NCBI RefSeq assembly: GCF_022965805.1
Contig: NC_133101.1
Span: 46,394,342-46,458,341 of the forward strand
Length of the DNA: 64,000 bases
From: Primulina eburnea
Lineage: Eukaryota > Streptophyta > Magnoliopsida > Lamiales > Gesneriaceae
Direction of reading: 5' to 3'
The notes under the pieces were generated by a model. The model ran no database searches. It was not told where the DNA came from and saw nothing but the letters and a program-made list of their open reading frames with translations. Of this stretch, positions 11,159 to 23,426 are shown in pieces; position 1 is the stretch's first letter; each line of letters opens with the position of its first letter. The translations under genes were made by a program, and so were the position numbers.

Positions 11159-12536
11159 GAGCCCCTAAACTCACGAACACAAGCAAACACACACTCATAA
11201 TTTTACACGCACTAAAAAACGTGAAAAGCTAGGGTTCTACGCTCTTCTTTCAGCAGCCACCATCTTAGCCTTTTCCTTGCAATATGAAGATTCATGTTCT
11301 TTTTCTAGCAAGAAAACGTGCAGCAAGCGTCTCCCGGTCATCCCCCATAATCCACTGCATCGGTATTCGTTATCTTCGTGCGTTTTAACACAAATGCATG
11401 TATAAACTTTGCTTTTACACATTTATCTTGTCATATTATGTATTTTGATGTATACTGTGCATGAAAATTCATTCGTTATGTACAAAGTTTGATGGGTTAT
11501 GATTTAAAAGATTTCATAAAATTTTGAGTCACAAAACTCGCCATTAGCTTTGTTATTTCCAATTATGCGACTTATAAGTTGGATTTCCGGAAATGTTTTC
11601 AACATATGATTTGTATTACTCTGTATTGTCTTCGCTTCAATAAAAAAAATTTGTAATTTTCTGATAAGAAATGAGAGAGATATGATTTTTTTCGTAAAAC
11701 CGTTCAAGATGTGAAAATTTGTGCATGTTCTTCACGTTTTCTAAGTTTTTGTTGCACGCTTCGTTGGGATCTCCTGGATCTTTGCTGCTTTGGTTGGGGC
11801 AGCTTGTCTAGAGCGTTCCAACGAAGCCCTTGACATTTTTAAAGTATGATCGACGTGCAAAAAATATTTTATTTCAGAGGTATGTGATTTGTCTTGTGGC
11901 CACTCGGTAAAGCATGACTGAGGATGTATGTTTATGTGATTGGAAAGCGGCAAAACATTACCTGGGACCTCTCCACTAAGTAAAGTACGACTGAGGATTT
12001 ACGTATGTGGGAGTGGACATCCAGTCGAAAGGCTGTACGTGGTTATCCCTTCCAGCCCAGTAATGTGGTTTAGTTTGATCAGGCGATTTATGTTACGGGC
12101 CACTTGCTTTGAATATATTTCTATGCAAAATTAAGTATGATTACATATGTTATGACGGAAGAACTTGTATGAAAATGTTTATGCAGTTATCGCACGTCTA
12201 TGTTTATGTATGTTCAACTATTATTTCGTACACGTTACTTTCAAATGCATGTGATTTTATTAAGTACAATTTTTTATTCGTGGTTTATGTGTATTGAGTC
12301 TTTAGGTTCACTAAACGTGATCGATGCAGATGTTGATGCTTTTGAGGAGACATGAGGTGCTGACCAGTGAGATTGCTCGGACTGTGTGCAGTGCAAACCC
12401 GAGTACAATTATTGTTATGAAAGGATTTTATGCACGTTAAACTTTTTATTCTGATTTTTATTTATTCAAAATTTTATTGGCAAACAAGTATTTTCACATG
12501 CGCGTTTTGGATAACGTTTTTACAGTAGTGATGAAT

Positions 12537-14708
12537 TGTAATGCCCGAGATTTTATTTATTGTAAACTAAAATTAATCTGAAATGATTTATGGATTAATT
12601 GATGTGATTATAGACGGAAAGTATTAGACCGGGAAAGACGAGAAAAGACGCAAAAGATGTGCGAGGGTAGTGTACTCGCGCACATGCGCGACTTGATGCA
12701 CGAGCATGCGCGGAACGGGCAGAAGACCCCGCGCATATGCGCGGAATGAGGGCACGCATGTGCGCGAGGTGTCCAACAGCATTTCCAGAGAATGTTGGCG
12801 CACATGCGCGGAAGACGAACGCGCATAGGCGCGAGAAGCCAAATGACATGTCCAGAGAACCTCACGCATATACGCCTAAGGAAGGCGCGCATATGCACGA
12901 GAGCTGCAGAGATGCACGCGCCGAGACTTTGTGTCTCGCGCATATGCGCTGATGGTGGTCTCGCATAAGCGCGAGACGTGTATTACAAAGAACAAGCCAC
13001 GTTTGTCAAGACATGCATGGATATAAATATATGTATATGTACAACGTGCAATCAGTAGGAAATCGAGAGAATCTGAGGAAGGAAGCTTCAAAATTTCTGT
13101 GTCGTGGATATTTGGATTTATGAGAAATCCGTCTGTCTGATTTTGAATCCGACCTCAGTATTGTGTTCCTATTGACACAGGCTACAACTGAACGTAAGTT
13201 TTGTTACGTTTAAATGCGATTTGAAATTATGATATTGTCAGAATTGAATATGAATCGTATATGGTGTTTCTGATATAGTAGGCATCGTATATTTGAAGTC
13301 AGATTGAAGATCAGACTGTGTTTGTAATTATTATGATTTTCAGAACCGATATAATCGAGAATATATAGATTTGAGATTACTTTCTGGTGGTGTTGAGATT
13401 ATGACTTGTACCGATATTGATTATGAGTTCGGTTATTATATCTGTGATATTGAGATTGAGGAGGTTATCAAGACTGTATTGTTATACCGTCGAAACATCA
13501 GTAGATTGATTGTGATCAGATTCAGCATTGATTGAGATTGTATCATGATATCGTTGACATTGATCAGATTGTGTTTTGATTTGAAGTATTGATCAGAATA
13601 AGTCGTGAATTGAATTATACATTGACATAGTATGTTGATATTGTCATTTTCAGATCGAGTAATGGACAGATTGGAATTCGAGACTTCGACTTCATCAGAC
13701 CGCGAAGACAAAAGTATAAATTGATGTTGATGTGAGATTGCACAACTCGAGTTTGATTTAACTTGAATCTCCTAAAATCACATACTTTATTTTATTGCAT
13801 TGTTATTTGCAATTGAATGAGATTGATATCTTTGATCTATTGATTTATGTATTGAGTCATAAGCGGATACGCCTAGTCGTAAATGAGTGATCTTGTGACA
13901 GTAGTGCCGGATAGTGAAGGAATCGTTACTGGCACATTGCACATTATCACAGGATAGGATATTGGTGAAAATGTTAAAGTCTGTGACGGATAGGTCAAGA
14001 CACCGGATGTTTGGTCATATCGAAGTGGATAGAATTGAAGTTTCTTCTATTACTGATGTTCGATATGGAAAGGGCCAAAGTACGTGAATAAAAACATACC
14101 ACCACCCCGATCGGGAGTGTAGATGGGTGTATGTTCTTATTCCGATCGGGATACCTAGATTAGGACGAGTCGAGTCAGAGTCCATGAGTCACTGAGTGTG
14201 ATTCAGAGTTTGCGTTGATTCATGTGTAGGATGTGATACATGTTATATTCAGAGTTTACATTGATTTACGTTTCAGATTTGATACATGTTATGAATATCT
14301 ATTTCATGCTTTTATAAATGTTTATATGAAATGTATGTATACATGATTTATACTGGGAATGTAATTCTCACCGGAGTTATCCGGCTGTTGTCTTGTTTGT
14401 ATGTGTGCTTGACAACAGGTGAGACATGATCAGGATCAGGAAGAAGATGAGAGATTATAGATAACGTGGAGATCTGGGCCCAGAAGCAGGATATGATTCA
14501 GCACTGAATGTATAGATGTTGAACGTAGTTGAGATAGAAACATGTAGTAAATGACTTGTACTTTTATATTCATATGTATATCAGATAGATTACTATTACG
14601 TTTCCGCATTCATATTTAAAAAGGAAAAAAAATTAGTCCCACTTTTCTTAGTTGTTATATTTGACATTAATAATGATTAAGAACATGATTAGCGTCCGGG
14701 TCCCCACA
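12537..14708 (+). mobile_element. Solo LTR, family A copy (c)
   Basis: It starts TGTAATGCCCGAG and ends GTCCGGGTCCCCACA. It is 2172 bp and flanked by a perfect TGAAT duplication (12532-12536, 14709-14713). The unoccupied version of this target is present in X's 3' LTR near 32096-32125 (CAGTAGTGATAAATAATATT), which confirms both ends. No internal sequence is present. It is collinear with copies (a) and (b) except that its motif array has a different motif. Confidence 0.95.
12676..12975 (+). repeat. Array of ten CpG-rich palindromes in LTR A(c)
   Basis: Ten copies of CGCGCATATGCGCG or near variants lie at about 12676, 12700, 12729, 12752, 12798, 12820, 12861, 12884, 12936 and 12960. Most contain a 10-12 bp perfect palindrome. 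Spacers are unequal and not repeated. The position within the LTR is that of the ACCGCACCCGCGGT array in copies (a) and (b). Confidence 0.9.
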
Positions 14709-14883
14709 TGAATAATATTTTTTTATACCATATAAATATTTTGTACTTGGATAATTTTCAAGAATTTAGTCGATCATTTTATTTAAATTCAGAAGGCAAG
14801 AGCTTACTTTTTAAATAAGAAAATTTTTTATTTTCCACAAATTTTAAAGTAGTATTAGTTATTCTATTACAGGATGTTACAGT

Positions 14884-14894
14884 TGGTATCAGGC
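14884..14894 (+). other. Primer-binding site of element X
   Basis: TGGTATCAGGC lies two bases after the LTR end. It matches the iMet-type site TGGTATCAGAGC except for one lost base. Confidence 0.75.
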
Positions 14895-17800
14895 GGAAAG
14901 GGTTGTGCCTACTGTCGATTGCGAGAACTCGTGAAGTCACACCTCAAGTCTTTAAGCTTTTTACTATTTTAAACGTAATAAGCATTAAAGTATGAGTTTC
15001 TTTAGTTGCATAATTAAATATTTGAATCACATTTAGCATGCTGTATGAATATTATTGTCATGCATGTTGGTTACAGGTTGTATGGAGATGGGAATACAAT
15101 TATTCCCTCATATTGACCGAGTAAGCGTTAGTCACTATTTTATATGGTGTGGAATCGTTTAATTGAGATATATATCATTTTTTTTCTTTATTTATATGGT
15201 TGAAATGAATTTTTTTTTAACTTTATAGCGATGAGGTTATTAAGTTTGGGAATTAAGTGTACGTTTCACAAATTCTATTAGTTTAAGATTGAAGATATCA
15301 TAATAGCTAGAGTTATTCATTAATATTTTGTCTTTGGCAGTAAGTATGAGCATTTATGTTATTTGGGAAAATATTTATTTGAATTAGATTTAAAAATGAA
15401 TTTGACTGATCTTTGGTATGAGGTAATAATTCATTTTATATCAAGTTATCAAATTAAGTTTATGAGATTTGATATTTAAGTTATCATATTTTGTGAACCT
15501 AAGTTTTGATTCAAATAGGTCATGAAATTTGGGATGAACAAGTAAATTATACAAGCATGTGTTTGTGATTGGATTCTAGTTTGACACCATAGTATTGTTA
15601 GGAGTTTTTATGTTCAGTCTAGTAAATAAGTTTTGACTATGACCTTAAGAGTTAATCTTATAGCTTTGTTAGAATAGAGTTTTTTTTAGATACTAATAGT
15701 ATATGATTGATTAATAGATTACTTTTGGAGATTGATATAAGAAATTGAATAATATTTGTCATGTTTTGGGAGTATAAGAATATTTGTCCTTAAAAGGCTT
15801 TTATGAATTATGGTATTTGGAAGTAAACTAGTATGATATATAAAAATTTTGATGCTATACTTTATAAGAAATGAAGACGCTTAAGGAATTGTTTCAGGTT
15901 ATTTAGAAATATTGGGATTAATGATTTTGATGAGAAATTAACATTTGTCAAATTAATACTTTTTGGATATTATTGTGGATTATAGAGGTTTAAAATTTTA
16001 TTACATTTGGTATAATATGTAGTGAAAAATAAAGGATTTAAGTGTTAAAAATAAGATTTAATCAACAATATTTTTATTTTGGGTTTTATCGTAAAACATA
16101 AGAATTTTAGTTCAGTGATTACTATTATTTTGAAAGTGTGGGTAGTCTATATTTTAGATTTTTAAAGTTTTAGCAAGACATTTGAGGGATCAGATGAAGG
16201 AAGGAGAGAAATGATAAATGAAATTTGCTTATGTTAGAACATTAAGCTCATGACTTTGCGAAGAAAGTAAAAAATTAGCAGTAGAATGACTTATTTGAGA
16301 TTTGTCATTATAGACCATTGAAGTGATATTTTTTTGTGTTTAAGAAATTACAGATGTTGAGATAAAAGAATAAAGTTTAAAAAATGTAATTGGATTTATT
16401 AAACATAAAACTATTGAATTAATTTTATGGAAAATCATGGAATACGAACTAAGAATACAAAAGTTCGTATATTTTTTGTAAATTTAAGCTTATATGATTT
16501 TGAGAAAATATTATGTGAGGATTATTATATGAGTTAATTTCGAATTTTTGGAAGTAGGTAAAATATTTATAAATTATGTTTAAATTGATTGACACTTAGG
16601 ATTGCTATGATTTCTATGGTCCAAAAACCTCTATTTTAGAATTTGATCGCTAAACCTTATAAAGATAAGGATACTGGGAGAATTGTCTAAAGTTATTAAG
16701 ATATAATTGGTAATGTCATAAAATATTATTTTTTGGTATTATGAAAATTTGAATCCAGGTTCTAATTGGTGATTAAAAGTATAGTTATTGTCGGGAGACA
16801 TTTATGTTGTATTATGGGACTTATTAGAAATATGCATTGGGATTTTGTAAAACTTTTATTAAGTAAATAATCTATGATTTATAGATGCTAGGTTATGTGG
16901 ACTATGATTTATAGAATAGGTGAAACTGAAGTTTCATCGATTAACGAAATGGCGATGGCCTTAACCTAACATATTTTAAGTTTGTTTTTTTGTTAAAAAA
17001 AAAATTTATTAGAGTCAATTGCCTATTTATATTGTGTATATTGTTAAGCTCTATATAATGATGTTACTAGAAAATAAAGATAAGATTTTTCTTAAGGGAT
17101 TTAAGTTTTTTATTAAGATGTTCATTCAAATGAGAAATTTTAGCTTTAACTCTCGATTAAATTCATACGTAGAAAATAAACACTTAAGCATATACTTGTG
17201 GTTAGTAGACTTTTATGTTGTCTTTTACGATTTTCATTAGATTTCTATTGGATGTTATGGGTTAGTATTACTTATCAATTTAGATGGGGAGCATACTTGT
17301 AAATTAATAAGTTGAATTAAGCTTATGACTTAAGGAAAAATTTGACTCATGAATAATAAATTATTTATGGAAGTTGTTACTTGAAAATCTTTGGATAAAA
17401 TTTCATAATCAAATTTTCATGTTCAAATATAGAAATTATAATTAACTTTGTGAATATTAAGTTTAGATTTTAAGAATTCTCAGTGTTTAAATTGGATATA
17501 TAGAACATTAGATTATCTTGTCTATAATAAATTTAAGAAATGATATATTGATGTTAAGAAATTACTCTTATTGCTAGTATGACAAGTAAACAACTACCTT
17601 ATGTAAGGTAAGTCACAAAATACTGATAGGCATCGAGGAAAGAGTAGCATAATAAGTTTAGGTTCTTCATACGCAACTAAGAGTGATGAGAAAAATCTCA
17701 AAGTTTGGGTGAAAAATTAATCATAATAATCTACTTTAATATCGTGATTCATCCATAGAGAAATTAAATATAAGATTTTGGCCAACAAATCATCATGAAA

Positions 17801-18474
17801 TTAGTAATTATATTGGAGCGTTTATTTTTTTTCCTCCCTAGTGTGTTAAGATTTTAGTAAACGTAATGTTATTTGACATAATCTTGAGCTACGAGGTTAC
17901 TTATAAGTGTTCGATTTTATAGCGGGTTTAAAATGAAATCATGATATGAAACTATGACTCGATAGATCATTTAAGTACTTTTAGCGCTTTGGAATTAAGA
18001 AAGTTTATGATAGTGTCAAGAACTATATATTTGGCATATATAGAAATGAAGTGTTAGTTAAACATAAGTTATTAAAGTGTTTTATTCCTAAAATCATGGA
18101 TACAATATGATGACTATGGATCGGTATTGGGTTTAACAATAGAAATATATTTTGGGTGAATTAAAACTTTGGATTATGGCGACTTAATGTAAAGTTGACT
18201 AATTATTTAAATTTTTGGAGGTTAAAATATCTTAGGATATTTTAGGATTTATACTTGATAGAAGATCTTGAGTTAGTTAAATATTTGATTTTTGAGATCG
18301 AGAAATTTGGTATAAAGGTATAAAAATGGAAGATGACTTATCAGAGTATACAACAAAAGCGTCATAGATCGACCAAAAATTTTATAGTCAATTGGATTAC
18401 GTATTAAATGAATAAGTGAGCCTAATCTTTTCATTAATCAAGAATAGAAGAATTTCGAGGACAAACTTTTTTTT
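14895..18474 (+). mobile_element. Internal region of X, decayed and non-coding
   Basis: These 3.6 kb lie between primer site and polypurine tract, where gag-pol should be. No frame above about 75 codons and no motif of gag, protease, RT or integrase can be read. The sequence is extremely AT-rich with long TTTT and AAAT runs. The last 60 bp (AATTTCGAGGACAAACTTTTTTTTAAGG, near 18451) is the usual junction downstream of plant gypsy pol, so the region probably derives from a gag-pol element by heavy decay. A non-autonomous element that never coded is the alternative. Confidence 0.6.
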
Positions 18475-18488
18475 AAGGGGGGAGAAAT
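18475..18488 (+). other. Polypurine tract of element X
   Basis: AAGGGGGGAGAAAT lies directly before the 3' LTR start TGTAGTGCCC. This is the plus-strand primer of reverse transcription and marks the end of the internal region. Confidence 0.8.
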
Positions 18489-20618
18489 TGTAGTGCCCTA
18501 GAACCAGTACACGTAAAACGCATGCATGATTTAATTTGTTAACTTATTTAATTAATTTAAAATGAGTTAAAAGGTGCTTACATGATTTAATTGATGCTAA
18601 ATGTTTATAAATTTATTTTTATGCAAATTAAAATGTTTTCTCGAGTTTTAGCTTTTCAAGAGAATATTCGATGTGAGATCGGAGAAAATAGACCAGAGAC
18701 AATGTAGATGATTTACTAAAATGTTATGTATTTATTTAAGCAAAGAAAATTTGTTAATTTAAATGATTTATGAATTTTAGCATTTTAAGGTCAAATTTAA
18801 TTTATTAGATGAATTAAAATATTTTAAGCATTTTATTTGCAATTTTCAAAAATTTAGAGTTAATTCTTTAACTTATGGTTTATTATTTTATAAATTTTGT
18901 GGGCTTAATTATTTACCCTAATTAATAGCTAAATTAAAAGTTAAAAAAAAAAGAAGAAGGGAGCCTCTAAACTCGTGAACACAAACAAACACACACACTC
19001 ACACTTTTAGACACACTAAAAAACGTGAAAAGCTAGGGGTCTAAGCTCTTCTTTCAGCAGCCACCATCTCAGTCTTTTCCTTGCAAATTTATTAAGATTA
19101 ATGTTCTTTTTCTAGCAAGAAACGTGCAGCAAGAGTCTCCTGGTTATCCTCCTTAATCCACCGCATCAGTATTCGTTATCTTCGTGCGTTTTAACGCAAA
19201 GGCACGTATAAACTTTTATTTTACGCATCCATCTTGTCATATTATGTATTTTGATGTATATTGCGCCTGAAAATTCGTTCGTTATGTACAAAGTTTGATG
19301 GGTTATGATTTAAATGATTTCGGAAAATTTTGAGTCACAAAACCCGCTATTAGCTGTCATTTCGATTCCTGCGGTTTATAGGTCCGTTTTCTGGAAACGT
19401 CTTCAACATATGATTTGTAGTACTCTGTAATACCTTCGCTTTGATAGCAAAATCGTAAATTTATGATATAAAATGAGAGAGATATGATTTTTATTGTAAA
19501 ACCACACAAGCTGTAAAATTACTGTGTTACAAAACCTGTCACCCTCTGGTATTTAAAATTATGCGACTTATAAGTTTGTTTTATGGAAATGTTTTCAACA
19601 TATGATTTGTAGCACTCCTTGTTATCTTCGATTCGATAGAAAATTCGTAATTTTATGATACGAAACGTGGGTGATATGATTTTTATCGTAAAACCACACA
19701 ACCTGTGAAATTTCTATGTCACAAAACCAATCATCCTCTGTTATTTCGAATTTCGCGATTTATAATTTGGTTTTCTGGATATGTTTTCAACATATAATTT
19801 GTATCACTCTGTGTTATTTTTAATTCGATAGCAAATTCATAATTTTATATAAGAAACAAGGGAGAAATGATTTTTAACGTAAAACAACACAAGCTGTGAA
19901 ATTTCTGTGTCACAAAACCCTTCACCCTCTGTTATTTCGAATTTTATGCTACTTATAGGCTGGTTTGTCTGGAAATGTTTTCAACATATAATTTGTATCA
20001 CTCTGTTTTATATTTGATTCGATAGAAAATTCGTAATTTTTGGATCAGAAACAAGGGAGATATGCTATCAAATTTCTATGTCACAAAACCCTTCACCCTC
20101 TGTTATTTCCAATTCTGCAACTTATAGGCTGGATTACCGAAAATTTTTTCAACATATGATTTGTAGTACTTAGTAAATTTGTAATTTTATGATAAGAAAT
20201 GAGAGAGAGATAAATTTTTTCGTAAAAGCGCTCAAGCTGTGAATTTTTTTTCATGTTCTTCAGGTTTTTCAAGTTTTGGTTGCAGGCTTCGTTGGGATCT
20301 CCTGTATCTTTGCTGATGTGATTGGGACATGTCTAGAGCATTCCTACGAAGCTCTTGATGTTTTTAATTATGATCTACGCGCAAAAAATATTTTATTTTG
20401 GAGGTATGTGATATGTCTTGTGGCCACCCGGTAAAGAATGACTAGATTGTATGATTATGGGATTGGAAAGCGGTAAAGCATGATTGTGGACCTCTCTACC
20501 CGGTTAAGTATGACCGAAGATTTATATATGTGGGATTGGACATCCGCTCGAAATGCAGTGGTGATCCCTGTCAGCGCAGTACTGTGGTTTAGTCTGATCA
20601 GGTGATTTGTGTTACGGG
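18489..20618 (+). mobile_element. 3' LTR of element X, first part
   Basis: It starts TGTAGTGCCCTAGAACCAGT and follows the 5' LTR base for base with substitutions. It is split at GTTACGGG (20618) by Tat1 and resumes at 31674. It includes the tandem-repeat expansion at 19331-20270. Confidence 0.88.
19331..20270 (+). repeat. Five-copy, about 190-bp tandem repeat in X 3' LTR
   Basis: The phrase GTCACAAAACC followed by a YTCTGTTATTTC-type segment, CTTATAG, TTTTCAACATATGATTTGTA and GAGAGATATGATTTTT recurs from about 19331, 19522, 19715, 19907 and 20079 (spacings about 191, 193, 192 and 172). The 5' LTR has a single copy (11521-11710). This explains why the 3' LTR is about 0.7 kb longer. Confidence 0.88.
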
Positions 20619-22005
20619 TGATATAGGTGGATTTTACTTGTTTTTCATGTCATGTTTTGTCGCATTGTGTTGCATTTATGATTTAGATTGCATGAATTTT
20701 GTCATATATTAGAATATATTATGTTTTATTATTAATCATGTGTCTCGGTGTGAAATTGCAGGAGATTCATGCAAAAATGAAGAAAAAAAGAATTATTTTC
20801 GAAAGACTTCCGCCCGGGCGCAAATTCACATCCGCCCGGGTGCCTGAGAGCTGGGGTAAAATCAATTTTTCCGAAAGTTATCCGCCCGGGCGGACAGGGC
20901 GCGCCAAAGAGGAAGAAAAAAAATGAAATTTGCGCAAGCCATCCGCCCGGGCGGAAACTTATGCCCGCACGGGCGCGTCTGTAATTTTGGAAAACATTTT
21001 GGACGATTCCTTTCCTTATTTTCTGAAGCGGAGGATATGGAAGGGGTTGGAGGCACGATTTTGGACATTCAGACTTCATTGGAGCAGCCGCGCAAGCTTT
21101 GGAGAGGATTTTTTGGGCTTAAATTGAAGATTCGAAGCTTTCAGGGCGCCGTTCTTCGCAATTTCCGTCAATTCTAGTATTTCTAATTTTGTTTCTATCT
21201 TTTAACCATTATTTTGCTGATTTCAATCATTAATTCTAGTAGCTAATTTTATTATTTGTTGGGATTTCAGGGGATCCTACCCCGAACGTTGATTTGAATT
21301 AATTTATATTTCGATTGTTGCGTTATTCTTTATTATACTACTGTTTTATTGTGTTGTTAAAGTGTAGCTAACTTTGACAACGTTTTTATATTGCGAGTGA
21401 GTTGGAGAGATTAACTGGTGAAAGGAACGAGTAGAATATTCCGCGGATCTACAATTTATATAGATATATGAAATTGGATACGCGCCGATAGTCATAGTCC
21501 CGAGGGTCGAAAACTTGGGGATTTCATAAATCGACATAAAATTCACTCTTGATAAATAATTAAATACATTTAATTACTTCATTGAGTAGAATTAGTTTGG
21601 CATAGCTCGAGAGAGTGTGTTCAATTGAATAGGAAATCCTGTCGGAGGCATACAATCATTATCGAACAAATTAATTAATTAGCGTGGGGTAGGTGAACCG
21701 ATATTCCCAGCAAATTCATTTCTTATTGAATTTTACTCAACCATTTTAGACATTATGTTTCATTACTTGATTTTGAATAATTTTATTTGCATGTTTATTT
21801 GATTAGAGTAGTAATAAAACAACCAATCAATTTTTGTTGCTAAAGATAATTGAAAATAATAATTGTCAAATACAGTCTCCAGTGGAACGATACTCGTACT
21901 TACGTACATTATACTATTACTTGAAATCGTGCACTTGCGATTAATTTTTGAGCATACAAAATCATATTTTATTAAGGATTCCACAGTGCAAGTTTTGCAC
22001 GATCA
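20619..22005 (+). mobile_element. 5' LTR of Tat1
   Basis: It begins TGATATAGGTGG and ends GCACGATCA. It contains a motif array at 20810-20976, then a conserved block GGGATCCTACCCCGAACGTT near 21270 that is shared with Tat2 (48050) and in weaker form with Tat3 (57928). It matches the 3' LTR at 30281-31673 with small indels. Confidence 0.92.
20810..20976 (+). repeat. CCGCCCGGGCGG motif array, Tat1 5' LTR
   Basis: Five copies of TCCGCCCGGGCGGA or variants lie at about 20811, 20831, 20881, 20941 and 20961. The core is a 12-bp perfect palindrome rich in CpG. The same motif recurs in the 3' LTR (30470-30640) and in the internal region (27590-27770), but not in Tat2, Tat3 or family A. Confidence 0.9.
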
Positions 22006-22011
22006 AGTTTT

Positions 22012-22028
22012 TGGCGCCGTTGCCGGGG
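22012..22028 (+). other. Primer-binding site of Tat1 (tRNA-Asp type)
   Basis: TGGCGCCGTTGCCGGGG lies 6 bp after the LTR end. It is fully complementary to the 3' end of plant tRNA-Asp as I recall it (CCCCGGCAACGGCGCCA). The same site is characteristic of Tat/Athila elements. Confidence 0.88.
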
Positions 22029-22128
22029 ACTGTTAATTCACAATTTTATTTTTAGTTATTTTCTTTAGTATTCTCTATTTTACTTTGTTTGACACCTTCG
22101 ATTTCTTTACAGATATCTCGTCTAGTGC

Positions 22129-23426
22129 ATGCCAAAGTCACTTGACGTGGAGCTTGAGCAGTTCGACCCTGAAATTGAAAGAACTTTCCGCAGGAGGAGA
22201 CAGTAGCAGAGACTGAAAGAACTGATGGAGAGGCACGAGAACGATGTGAGGAGGAACATCGTGAAGATAGACATGTTGAGATGCCACGCCGCATACCAAT
22301 GCTAGATTATGCCCACCCTTCTTTGGATGGTGCAAGCCCTAGCATTGTGAGGCCTATTGTGCGGGCAAATCACTTCGAAATCAAGACAACTATAATTCAG
22401 ATGATTCAGAACACAGTCCAATTTGGAGGATCTGCAGCAGATGAACCAAACACACACATCGCAGATTTTCTTGGGATTTGCGATACGTTTAAATTCAATG
22501 AATTTTCTGATGATGCTGTTAAATTGGGTTTGTTTCCTTTCTCCTTGCGTGATAAAGCTAAAGCATGGTTGAATTGTTTGCCAGTAGGTTCAATCACCAC
22601 ATGGGAGGATATGGCGAAAGCGTTTCTCATCAAATATTTCCTCCATCTAAGACCATGAAGCTTCGGACATACATCACTACCTTTGCTCAATTCGAGCATG
22701 AGTCGTTGTATGAGGCATGGGAGCGCTTCAAAGATCTCTTGCGTAGATGCCCGCATCACGAGTTGCCACTTGGGTTAGTTGTTCAAACCTTTTATTATGG
22801 TTTACTCACTCCTAATCGTACTATGATAGATGTTGTTGCATGTGGATACCTATTGAGGAAGACTGATGAAGAGGGATATGAGCTGTTGGAGGAGATGGCT
22901 ACTAGCAGCTATCATCCTCAATTTGAAAGAAACAATCAGCGAAGAAGTGCAGTAGTTCACCAAGTAACTGATCTTTCTGCTATTACTGCACAACTTGATA
23001 TTTTGAACAGGACTAGATGGCTTGAACATGGGTGGCACAGCTATGCGTCTTCAAGAGATATTCTGTGAAAAGTGTGGAGGTGAACATTTTGTGAAGGACT
23101 GTCAAGATCACAATCCATTTTATGTGCAAAATGAGGCATCGGTGAATCAAGTGGGAGTCCACAACCGTCCAAGGAATGATCCATACTCAAACACATACAA
23201 TCCTGGATGGAGGCAATATCCCAACTTCTCATGGGGTGGTCAAAAAAGTCAGAATCGACCGCAAGGAGGAAAATCATATGGGAAACAGCCGATGTATAGA
23301 TATGATCTTCCTAGAGAAGAGAAGTCCAACCTGGAGCAAATGATGTCTAAGTTTATTTCATCCACTGAAACTAGACTTCAAAACCAAGATGCATCTATAA
23401 AAGGCCTCGAGAATCAAATTTGACAG
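22129..23426 (+). pseudogene. Tat1 gag, broken
   Basis: The likely start is ATG at 22129 (MPKSLDVELEQFDPEIERTF). It is stopped by TAG near 22207 and then frameshifted. Pieces in three frames continue it: HFEIKTTIIQMIQN, VQFGGSAADEPN..HIADFL and AKAWLNCLP (22281-22658) are the gag capsid domain; EAWERFKDLLRRCPHHELP and QTFYYGL continue at 22565-23068; and CEKCGGEHFVKDC (CX2CX3HX4C, about 23068-23106) is the zinc knuckle, typical of this branch. At least two frameshifts and two stops separate them, including TGA at 23421 just before QLAKM. The product would be the capsid/nucleocapsid precursor. Confidence 0.85.

Larger units (their letters stand above)
10656..14881 (+). mobile_element. 5' LTR of element X, interrupted by solo LTR A(c)
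   Basis: It starts TGTAGTGCCCTAAAACAAGT and ends GATGTTACA at 14881, two bases before a primer site. Without the A(c) insertion it is about 2.05 kb. It matches the 3' LTR starting at 18489 along its length, but that copy has four extra units of a roughly 190-bp repeat. Many single differences separate the pair, more than in Tat1 or Tat2, so X is older than the elements nested in it. LTR start and layout resemble the Tekay/Del group of chromoviruses. Confidence 0.85.

Noticed and set aside
12595..12975. Evenly spaced short repeats with unique spacers, superficially like a CRISPR array; also three overlapping minus-strand frames
   Set aside because: Plant nuclear LTR context, motif only 12-16 bp, unequal spacers and no cas genes. 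The frames are produced by the GC-rich motif and have no family similarity.
20699..21177. Overlapping frames in the Tat1 5' LTR (again at 30394-30742)
   Set aside because: They are by-products of the CCGCCCGGGCGG array and recur only because the LTR is repeated.
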